A DNA stretch of 21,381 bases, from positions 16,577-37,957 of IMG/VR virus record IMGVR_UViG_3300000116_000063. One strand, 5' to 3'. Shown in pieces: positions 1 to 8,000 of this stretch. A model generated the notes under the pieces. That model was not told where the DNA came from and made no database searches. It worked only from the letters and a program-made list of their open reading frames with translations. Made by a program: the position numbers and the translations under genes. Source of the stretch: a virus. Each line of letters opens with the position of its first letter. Positions within the stretch are counted from its first letter, which is position 1.

Positions 1-303
1 TGTAACATCAATAGTTTTGGTATTATAAAATCCACCACCAGCGCCTTGGAAATGGTGACAACGGCTACAGGAACATTCTCCGTTACCATTACCTCCAGAC
101 CCCCACAATTCAAAAGTAACCCTATTAATTCCTGCAGGTACTGTCCAGAGACAGCAACAACCAGGAGTACATACAGTTTCTTGACCGTAAACGTACTGCA
201 CATTATATGCCAAACCAGATCCCGCTTGTAAAGCTAAATTAGGAACAGTTTGATCGAGCAGTTGACCCTGTATAATTTTTTTGTAACTTCCGTAGGATGC
301 CAT
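1..303 (-). CDS. Cysteine-rich glycine-rich virion protein, N-terminal part (cut by window edge)
   Basis: The reading frame opens with ATG at base 303 and runs off the left edge after 101 residues without a stop. It begins MASYGSYKKIIQGQ and continues to a W-T-V-P-A-G-I segment followed by F-E-L-W-G-S-G-G, the kind of beta-strand plus glycine-rich stretch seen in phage fibre and appendage proteins. Seven cysteines fall in two clusters: C45, C49, C50, C51 (as CTPGCCC) and C77, C79, C82 followed by H83-H84. That is unusual for a phage structural protein and suggests metal binding or disulfides. A GAGG Shine-Dalgarno-like site lies about 12-13 bases upstream, and an exact late promoter box lies at 328-335, so this should be a late virion gene. 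I recognise the general style from cyanophage structural genes but cannot give a function. Confidence 0.8.
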   Translation of the reverse strand, partial: MASYGSYKKIIQGQLLDQTVPNLALQAGSGLAYNVQYVYGQETVCTPGCCCLWTVPAGINRVTFELWGSGGNGNGECSCSRCHHFQGAGGGFYNTKTIDVT

Positions 304-327
304 CTTTTACATTAATCCTCGTTTTAT

Positions 328-335
328 TATTTATA
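328..335 (-). promoter_or_regulatory. T4-type late promoter box (TATAAATA)
   Basis: The minus strand reads TATAAATA exactly, 25 bases before the ATG at 303 and just after the terminator at 360-387. TATAAATA is the consensus late promoter of T4-like phages, read by RNA polymerase with the phage late sigma factor gp55. Placement between a terminator and a virion gene supports the call. Confidence 0.75.
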
Positions 336-359
336 ATATTCAAATTATATGAAACAACT

Positions 360-387
360 AAAAAAAGGGGGAATATAAATCCCCCCC
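360..387 (-). terminator. Rho-independent terminator after the 1265-aa fibre gene
   Basis: On the minus strand a run of seven G (387-381) is followed by a nine-base AT-rich loop, five C (371-367) and then seven T (366-360). This is a GC stem plus U tract lying 15 bases downstream of the stop codon of the 402-4199 gene. It separates that unit from the late promoter at 328-335. Confidence 0.85.
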
Positions 388-401
388 ATGATTATTATCT
401 A

Positions 402-3400
402 TTAAACGTTAAATATTCTCCATCCATAAGTATCGTTGTAGAAGATAAGATCAAATGCTGCACCTTCAGTTGTAACCGTGAGATCCGCTGCATCTCCCAT
501 AATAAGTTTGCCATTTCTACCAATAGTAAGTGTATTACTATCGAAAGTCTTAGCAACGTCAAGGAATCTAACAGTGTCTCCTTTATTAGGAGTTGCTGGT
601 AGAGTGACAGTAAATCCACTGGAAGATGTGTCACACCAGAGAGTCTGGAAGACACCAGCACTATAAGTAGTGTTTACATCTACGTTCTGCAGACCACCGA
701 TGGGCACCCAAGCACTACCATTATATGCTTCATGAGATCCAAGAGTTGTATTGAATCTAAACCCACCTTGAATCGGAGCGACAGGTCTCTGTGCGGTAGT
801 TCCTACAGGAGGAACCATCGCTTCAACACCCATGTTACCGCGTGTAATAAATCCGCGAACCGCAAATTCCGTTGGAGTTGCAGTGTTGGAGTTACCACTC
901 ATGGTCTCGTCAGAGGAGAATTCGTTGATCGCCTCACCAATCTGACCACCCAGTGAACCCAGTCTCAGTTCAGTCAAACCAGACAGGTTGAACGCGGAAG
1001 CATCCAGGGTAGCAGCACCAGTTAACTGGTTAACGGAGAAGAAGTCACCAACTCTGAAGTTACCACCTTGGTCAGTAGAGACGAAGAAGACTCTACCAGG
1101 ACCAAAGTTGCTAGTTTCATTACCCTGCTGTACGTTTGATTCGTCAACATTTGGATAGTTGGTTTCAGTTTTGTTACCAACACCAATTGAGAGGAAGTCG
1201 TGACCAGTCAGACGTGCGTTAGAGAATCTAGTTCTAACTTCAACAAAAGAACCACCATCCGATGTCGTAGTACCAATTCCTGCACGAGTATCAGGTGATT
1301 TAGCTCCTTTCTCTGGAGATAACGTTACTGTTACACGACCAGAATATACGACAGGAGTTAATCCAACATCACCTCTATACTGAGTGTATGAAGTTTGGAA
1401 TCCAGTTACATTATTAACAATATAGAATCTTGGTTGACCATTAACTAAGTCACTACCAACACCAACAGTAGTAATACCAATAGCATCACCAACTAATGGT
1501 AAATTATCACCATCAGCAAGATCAAGTTCAAACAGAACCCCTCTCTGTCCGCCTGCAGCACCTGCTGCAGTGGCAAGTTTGATAGCACCCGTTGTGCCTG
1601 CTCCAATGAAGGTAACCTGCTCACCATCTACGAAGGACGTAGTACCAATACCTGCACTTACATCACCATATCCAGGATAGTACTTGAAGTAAATTGCATC
1701 TGCAGAGATTTGATCATTAATAAAGGTTGCTCTTGCACCAGATGTTTCACCAACCATGGTGTTACCGATTGCAACAGTACCACTTACCGTACCAACAGTA
1801 GTATCTGCTTTATCACCAAACAGTCTCAGAGATCTTGGAGTCTCAGCAGTAGAGAATCCAGATGCGATGACACCATAGTCACCATAAGAGTTGTTACCAC
1901 CAACACCACGAATCCTAGAACCACCACCTGCGTAATAACCCCACTTACAATAGTATGTGAAGGAAGAGACGATCTCAGAACCAGCGTCAGAATCAAGAAT
2001 AAATCCAGCACCATCACTCAGAACGTTCGTGAAGGCGTCAAAAACCATAGTGCGGAATCCAGATGAGTGGACAGCACCATCAACCAGAACACCAACACCA
2101 GCACCACCAGTACCACCATCAGTTGGAGGATTACCGAATACGGTACAATCCTTAACGTAAGGAGACTTGTTCAGAATTGGGGAGTTGGGGTTGAATGCAA
2201 AGTAAATACCGCAAGCAGTAGTACCAATACCAGTTCTAACTGTAGTAGAACTGAGTTCAAATGGTTTATTAGAATCATAATCAAATCCAACCATACCATC
2301 AGCGTTCAGACCCTGAATCGTTGTTGCGTCAGAGAGTTGGAACATGGTCTGACGGTTATTAGGAGTCACACCATCAGCAGACAGACCAGAAGCAGGTCTA
2401 ACCTTGGAAGATCTCAGCGTAGAACCAACAACAGAAGTGAATGGTGGAACAACAATTGGAAGTTGCTCGACAAATTCAGAAGAAGATAGTTTAACAACAG
2501 CAGGAGACAGATTCAGAACTTGCCCACCACTAACGTAAGCATGATTAATGGTGGATATACCAGCATTAATTGTAAATGTGTTGTTATCAACAACATCAAT
2601 AACATTAAAGTAAGAAGTAAGAATGTTCCTTGGGAAGAAGGATGTGTCAACACCAACAAATACTGTACCACCAGATACATATACGTGCTGAATTGTAGAT
2701 ACACCAACGTTCATCTCAATTTGCTGAGGTCCGTTGATTGCACTTACTGTGAAGTTAAATCCTTGGCCTCTTGTTCCGTCAGGGAAGATAGTTGTTGTGA
2801 TACCAGAACCACCTGGACAGGTGAATTCAAGGTTATCAAGTCTAATTGTATCTCCAATTTGGAGACCAGTCATTGCTGCACCAACAGTACAAGTAGCAAC
2901 ACCAGCAGAATTATCATACTGGAATGCATTGACTGCATAAGTATTTGCTCCTGAGAGGCAAGAGAACTCAATATCTCTCAGTCTAACAGTAACGTTTGGA
3001 TATAAAATACCATGACTTGGTGCGGTAACTGTAGATAGACCAGTTACTTCATCATAGATGTAATTTGTAATATTTGTAATCGCACTTGCACTATCACATG
3101 CAGTCTTCAGCGTTCTAAACGCCATGTCTGGAGTAACACCATTGAAGGTATCCTTACCCAGTTCTGGGTCAACGTGATAAATTCTAGTAGAATCACCAAT
3201 GGTCATCCATTGGGGAGTCAAATCTGTCCCTATACCGAGAGACTGATAAGTCATTCCAACACCCAGTCTGGTAGGTGCCGTTTGATCTCTAATAAGAATA
3301 TCGCCTGGAGAAGTCAGCAGTGCGTTGGAGTCACCAACAGCCATTGCTCCCCATATTGTCTGATCAGATCCAGGGGTAACATTAAGGAATGAAGTAGATC

Positions 3401-4199
3401 CAAGACCAACGTAGGATGATGATGCATATTCTACTACATCATTTCTATAATATTCGGATATTGTGGAATATGTACCAGCATATCTAAGACCTCTATTGTA
3501 AAGGGTCCATGCGGTTATAGCAACACCAACAACTGTAGAACCAATACCAACACTAAGACCCTTAGTTGGGTGTACATTCTCAGTAGAAGTTGATTCTACC
3601 TGATAAGTATCACCACCAACTGATACCAGATCACCCCTATAATAGGTAACACCAGATTCATAGGTGGTCAAACCTACGGCATTATGACCTTGTGCAAGGA
3701 ATTCCCACTGAGCACCAAGTTCAGTTGGAGGAATTGCCCCCTGTACTGATGTTTGAATTGCAACATAAGAGTTGCCAGAATAGAGAACAACGTCTCCAGT
3801 CTCATATACAGTGCCTGCTTCCCAAGGACCCTCACCATTAAAACCAGCAACATATGCTGTAACATTAGGAGAATCATCTCCAGAAAATGCTAATCCAGCA
3901 GTAGTTCCAATACCTGCAGTAACCCGATATTGAGTATTGCCATACTTGAGAACATCGTTGATTTTATAGAACGTACCTGGAACATATGTTCCTACGTTTC
4001 TAATACCCTCAACATGAGTTTGCCAATACGACGCATCAACATCGTACCACCCCGTCTCGTTTGCTACAGAGGTGTGATTGGTTACAGCAACAAATGTATT
4101 AGCACCAAATTTGACAATATCATCAATGACATATTCGGTGCTAGGAGTCCAGTCGCCTCTCCAATTAAATTTTAGTCTTCCTAATCTAAAATCAGCCAT
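402..4199 (-). CDS. Giant tail-fibre/adhesin-like virion protein (1265 aa) with five CBM-like modules
   Basis: A 1265-residue virion protein, probably a tail fibre or baseplate adhesin. Residues 1-285 hold five degenerate modules of the form W/Y-x-x-G-x-x-Y-x-x-x-D-x-V-x-x-x-x-x-x-Y, at about 14-45, 69-95, 125-150, 175-203 and 240-265. They resemble carbohydrate-binding (CBM5/12, chitin-binding-like) modules. Around residues 342-372 a segment with H-V-D-P-E-L-G-K-D and A-F-R-T-L-K resembles the entry to a parallel beta-helix, and the long Thr/Ser/Gly-rich middle fits such a fold. The last 95 residues form a domain that recurs in the 152-aa protein at 4571-5029 (P-F-T-V/G-F-T-V, L-P, G-D-T, N-L, W-R-I/L-F). 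G-I-G-T-T motifs are frequent. An AAGGAA Shine-Dalgarno precedes the ATG and a strong terminator follows the stop. The structural assignment is secure in kind; sugar binding is inferred. Confidence 0.85.
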   Translation of the reverse strand: MADFRLGRLKFNWRGDWTPSTEYVIDDIVKFGANTFVAVTNHTSVANETGWYDVDASYWQTHVEGIRNVGTYVPGTFYKINDVLKYGNTQYRVTAGIGTTAGLAFSGDDSPNVTAYVAGFNGEGPWEAGTVYETGDVVLYSGNSYVAIQTSVQGAIPPTELGAQWEFLAQGHNAVGLTTYESGVTYYRGDLVSVGGDTYQVESTSTENVHPTKGLSVGIGSTVVGVAITAWTLYNRGLRYAGTYSTISEYYRNDVVEYASSSYVGLGSTSFLNVTPGSDQTIWGAMAVGDSNALLTSPGDILIRDQTAPTRLGVGMTYQSLGIGTDLTPQWMTIGDSTRIYHVDPELGKDTFNGVTPDMAFRTLKTACDSASAITNITNYIYDEVTGLSTVTAPSHGILYPNVTVRLRDIEFSCLSGANTYAVNAFQYDNSAGVATCTVGAAMTGLQIGDTIRLDNLEFTCPGGSGITTTIFPDGTRGQGFNFTVSAINGPQQIEMNVGVSTIQHVYVSGGTVFVGVDTSFFPRNILTSYFNVIDVVDNNTFTINAGISTINHAYVSGGQVLNLSPAVVKLSSSEFVEQLPIVVPPFTSVVGSTLRSSKVRPASGLSADGVTPNNRQTMFQLSDATTIQGLNADGMVGFDYDSNKPFELSSTTVRTGIGTTACGIYFAFNPNSPILNKSPYVKDCTVFGNPPTDGGTGGAGVGVLVDGAVHSSGFRTMVFDAFTNVLSDGAGFILDSDAGSEIVSSFTYYCKWGYYAGGGSRIRGVGGNNSYGDYGVIASGFSTAETPRSLRLFGDKADTTVGTVSGTVAIGNTMVGETSGARATFINDQISADAIYFKYYPGYGDVSAGIGTTSFVDGEQVTFIGAGTTGAIKLATAAGAAGGQRGVLFELDLADGDNLPLVGDAIGITTVGVGSDLVNGQPRFYIVNNVTGFQTSYTQYRGDVGLTPVVYSGRVTVTLSPEKGAKSPDTRAGIGTTTSDGGSFVEVRTRFSNARLTGHDFLSIGVGNKTETNYPNVDESNVQQGNETSNFGPGRVFFVSTDQGGNFRVGDFFSVNQLTGAATLDASAFNLSGLTELRLGSLGGQIGEAINEFSSDETMSGNSNTATPTEFAVRGFITRGNMGVEAMVPPVGTTAQRPVAPIQGGFRFNTTLGSHEAYNGSAWVPIGGLQNVDVNTTYSAGVFQTLWCDTSSSGFTVTLPATPNKGDTVRFLDVAKTFDSNTLTIGRNGKLIMGDAADLTVTTEGAAFDLIFYNDTYGWRIFNV

Positions 4200-4217
4200 T
4201 GTTAGTTAATTCCTTAC

Positions 4218-4574
4218 TTACTTAGGTCCTTCGGTTGTATAATCATATGTGCCGTTTATACGGGCGACAAAGTATCCATCATCATCAACATAATAATTTA
4301 AATTTCTAAAATCAAATCGATACTGTTGATATTTATCAAAGGTATCGTTCTTGTATGATTTGTCTTCGGTTGTTTCATCAACGTAGTCAACACCATCAAG
4401 GAACCCTGGATATTGAGTCCCATTTGTTCTGTAAAAATCACCAATCTCAGTACTACCAGAACCAACTTTTGTATAACGCAGCATACCATCGGCATCTCTA
4501 CGTAAAGCATGTACAATAAAATCGTTAGATTGCTCTACCGTTTTCTGTGTACCGTCCATTCTACTTAAGTTCAT
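4218..4574 (-). CDS. Small acidic virion-associated protein (118 aa), unknown function
   Basis: A 118-residue acidic protein rich in Asp, Tyr and Asn, without signal peptide or membrane segment. I start it at ATG 4574, which overlaps the TGA of the upstream 152-aa gene as ATGA, the usual sign of translational coupling. The frame stays open ten codons further to a TTG, which I reject because it would overlap the upstream gene more and lacks a better context. The C-terminal third reads like a short beta-rich segment (N-L-N-Y-Y-V-D-D-D-G-Y-F-V-A-R-I-N-G). The gene sits between an Mtd-N-type protein and a giant fibre, so a role as a linker, chaperone or minor tail component is plausible. I do not recognise a family. 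Confidence 0.8.
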   Translation of the reverse strand: MNLSRMDGTQKTVEQSNDFIVHALRRDADGMLRYTKVGSGSTEIGDFYRTNGTQYPGFLDGVDYVDETTEDKSYKNDTFDKYQQYRFDFRNLNYYVDDDGYFVARINGTYDYTTEGPK

Positions 4575-5029
4575 GAGAACAATCTCCAGTAAGTTCCTTC
4601 CCAAATAAGTTCGACATAAGCGCCAGCAACGTCACAGTTTAAAAATGTATCAATAAACCCAGTGCCATCCTTAATTTGATCTCCACCTTGAGCATATACA
4701 CTAAGATTATTTATGTTCCAAGTGTATTTAGAATCTGCAAGATGGATAGTATCCCCCACATATCGAAGAGTAGGTAAATATACAGTAAAAGGACCTGATG
4801 ATGTATTAGAAAAATACTTAATATTTGTTCTCAAAGTATCACCATTATCTGAAGGATTCAACTCTGATAATCTGGATTTTTGTATTTCTACACCAGATAG
4901 AGTAAGACCATCATGAACTCTAATAGTTCCTTTATCAGTATCAAATGTTACTTCTGCTAGAGCGCCTGTAAATGTTGAGTGCTCTAACTCAGTCCCTTTA
5001 CGCAGTTGTACCCGTTTGGTATTAGCCAT
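4571..5029 (-). CDS. Mtd-N-type tail adhesin protein (152 aa)
   Basis: The N-terminal 50 residues match the pattern of the major tropism determinant N-terminal domain found in many phage receptor-binding proteins: V-Q-L-R-K-G-T, E-H-x-x-F-T-G, E-V-T-F-D-T-D-K-x-T-I-R-V-H-D-G. The remainder (about 65-152) is the same kind of C-terminal domain as at the end of the 1265-aa fibre encoded two genes downstream (F-T-V-Y-L-P, G-D-T-I, N-N-L-S-V, T-Y-W-R-L-F). The protein is therefore two small fibre domains with no shaft between them. It probably acts in virion assembly or attachment. No clear Shine-Dalgarno precedes the ATG at 5029. A late promoter-like box lies at 5058-5065. No diversity-generating retroelement is seen nearby, so the Mtd name refers only to the fold. 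Confidence 0.85.
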   Translation of the reverse strand: MANTKRVQLRKGTELEHSTFTGALAEVTFDTDKGTIRVHDGLTLSGVEIQKSRLSELNPSDNGDTLRTNIKYFSNTSSGPFTVYLPTLRYVGDTIHLADSKYTWNINNLSVYAQGGDQIKDGTGFIDTFLNCDVAGAYVELIWEGTYWRLFS

Positions 5030-5057
5030 TAAAGGTCATTAAAAAATGCGTTATATT

Positions 5058-5065
5058 TATTTATC
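5058..5065 (-). promoter_or_regulatory. Late promoter-like box (GATAAATA) before the Mtd-N gene
   Basis: The minus strand reads GATAAATAAATA in the 39-base gap between the 1543-aa and 152-aa genes. GATAAATA differs from the T4 late consensus TATAAATA at one base, and an overlapping AATAAATA lies four bases further downstream. Position between two virion genes supports a late promoter. Confidence 0.6.
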
Positions 5066-5068
5066 AGT

Positions 5069-8000
5069 TTAAATAACTACAATTCTTGTTGGATGAGGTT
5101 TACGGAATTCAATGTAGCGATCTTCGGTAATCTCATTTCCTCTGTTAACGTTAATGAGACCCTCAACAATATGAGGTGCTGGAGTGAAGGACTCTGCTTT
5201 TGTTCCAGAGAACTTAACTTTTGCACCTTCTGGGAAGGTTCTAAGTCGGAATACCGTAATACCTCTGGAGATATTACCTGGAAGACCTGGGTCACTAAGA
5301 CCAACTCTAATCTGACCAACCGCGAGATTAGCAGCAGTGAATTTGACATCTCCACCAACAGTATCTCCGCCAATAGTAAAGAGAGTAAACGTGACTTCAA
5401 CATTAGATGTACTCTCTGCTCCACCAACAAATCCAGTAAGTGTACCAGATCCAATCTCAACATTGGTTTCGCTGTCTGCAACATCACCCGCGAATGTAAA
5501 CAGACTCCTGAGTCCGCGTGGAACAATGACTCTCGCTTCAGTTGTACTGGAGAATCCAAAGATAGAACCAGTTCCAACATGATCGAATGCAGTTCTCTCA
5601 ACCAGATTACCATTGACATCCAGACCAGGAACGGGAGTTCCTTGTAACGTGGAAGAGAATCTTTCTTCTGCAGTACCAGAGATACTATAAAGAGTGGTGC
5701 GCTCTGGATAATCAAAGACTTTTGCTTCGGTTGTACTGGAGAATCCAAAGAGTCCACCAGTTGTAATGTGTGGAGCAGGAGTAATACGCTCTTGAAGATT
5801 GCCAGCGAAGGAGAATAGTGCTTGCTTCTCTTCTGCAACTGCAGTAACTTCAACACCAGAGGCAAATCCGAAGAGAGATCCAAACGCGACCATGGAATTG
5901 GTCTCTCTCTCTGCAGAATTACCCTCGAAAGTGAATAAAGTAGTCTTGTCGATTGGATTGAAGACTGATGCTTCTGCTGCACCAGAGAATCCATAGAGTC
6001 TTCCAAGTCCAATTTCTGGAGCAGGAGTAAAGGACTCATCAAGTTCACCATGAACTTCGACAGGTTGTAAACCAGTCTCAGTAACTCTAACTTGGAAGGT
6101 AGTGAACGCCTCGTCTGGCAAGAACCTTGCCTGGACAAACTTCTGTTCAGAGAAGGTAAGTAGAGGAGTCTCGATTTCACCAGTAAAGGTAAACAGAGTG
6201 AAGTCATCTGGTGGATTAGAACCAACTGCTTCTGCAGCACCACCAATTCCACCGAACAGTTTTCCAAATCCTTCTGGAATGAATGGAGTGAAGGATTCTG
6301 GTTCGATTCTGACGCCAGAATCACGGACAAAGATAGAACCAGCACCAGTGTGCTTAGGTAGAACGAAGACCTTAGGCGAACCTCTAAGAAGAAGATGCGT
6401 TGTCTCAACAGTCTCCCAAGCGAAGGAGAATTGTATATCAGTAGCAGCACCAGAGAATCCAAAGAGTGCCTTCTTCTTCGCAGGTACAAATGTTGCCGAT
6501 TCAGTGAACGATACAAACGAGAATATAGATCCGCGACCAGCAGGAATCCAAGGGGTAAAGGATTCTGGTTCGATTCTGACACCAGAATCACGAAGGAAGA
6601 TAGTACCAGCACCAGTGTGCTCATTTCCAGTTGCTTCTCCAGAACCAGTGTAACCAAAGAGTTGACCACTTGCTTCCCAAGCAGCGGTAAACTTGAGTTC
6701 AGATTCTTGCTCAGTAACTGCACTGATGCGAAGACCACCATCAATTGCAAACAGAGGATCTGCCTTAGCAGGTTCAAAGGCAACTCTCTCACTGAAGGTA
6801 ACATAACTGAAGAGTGAACCAGATCCAATCTCAGTTGCAGGAGTTGTAGACTCAGTAGCGTTACCTTCAAATCCAAACAGTGCTTTCTTCTTAGCAGGTA
6901 TGAAGGCAACTGCTTCAGCAGAACCAACAAATGCTCCAATAGAACCAGATGCAGTGTAGTTACCTCTACTGAATGCTTCTGGAGCAGTGCCAACAAAGTC
7001 AAGTTGAAGACCTTGTGGTTCCAGACAATCATCTGGGAAGAGATTACCGTAATCTTCGTGATTGTATTGATAATATTGATTTACATATCCATAATCAATC
7101 GCGTTTGGTATTCTTCCAAACTCAGAGACAACATCATTAGCAAGAGAACTGATAGAATCATTGAGATATCCAAGCAATGCTGGAGATTCTTCAACATTAA
7201 ATACCGATTCACTAACGAATCCATAATCATCACCCTCACATGCACCGAAGGAAGACTCTTGGTTATAGTGGAAGGTAACTCTCTCTGCTGCACCAACAAC
7301 AGTTCCAAGAGATCCAGATCCAACTTCGGAGAAGATTGATTTTTCAACGACTTCACCATGAACGGAGAAGAGTCCATCATTAATAGTAGTGATTCTAATC
7401 GATATTGTACTAGAATCAAATCCGAAGAGTGATCCAACTCCATCATAGTTGCCCTTACCAAACTTCTCAACCAGTTCACCTTCAAAGTTGAAGAGTGCTC
7501 TATCATCCTTGGCAGGTACGAATGCAACGGCTTCCGCTCCTCCAGATAGCGTGGGTAGATTACCAGTACCAACCCAATCTCTTGCCCTAACAAAGTCAGT
7601 GTTACCTCTGATCTTAATAAGGTCACCTTTAGATGTGAACTTGGGTAAGACATATACCTTACCAGTACCAAGAAGTCTAAGATTAGTCTCTTCAATGTTG
7701 CCAACAAATCTTCTAACTCTTGGCGTTTCAGTAGAACTATGAAGTCTACCAAGTCCGAAGGGAAGTCTTGTTGTGGTAGGAGCAAGAGTACCAAAGTTTT
7801 CTATCTGCCAAGGATAGTAAATCTCATCATAAGTTACATCACCATAATCTTCCGAGATCGTGACCGTATCTGTGATGTATCCATAATCAATGGACTCAAT
7901 ATTAACAACAGAAGATAGGTTGTATGCAAATGCCCTTCTGTTAATCTCTTCATTGTTGAAGGAGAAGACTCTATCAACTTGGTTGAAGATAACCTGATAG

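Noticed and set aside
4330-4337. GATAAATA box on the minus strand inside the 118-aa gene
   Set aside because: It is inside coding sequence (D-K-Y-Q) and no gene starts soon after it; likely chance in AT-rich DNA.
4571-5029. Diversity-generating retroelement suggested by the Mtd-N domain
   Set aside because: No reverse transcriptase and no adenine-rich template/variable repeat pair are visible in the window; Mtd-N domains occur widely without such systems.
5077-7032. Long Leu-rich minus-strand frame of 651 codons inside the 1543-aa gene
   Set aside because: It is a frame shadow of the repetitive fibre: Leu/Ser-rich low-complexity product without domain motifs, fully inside a better frame.
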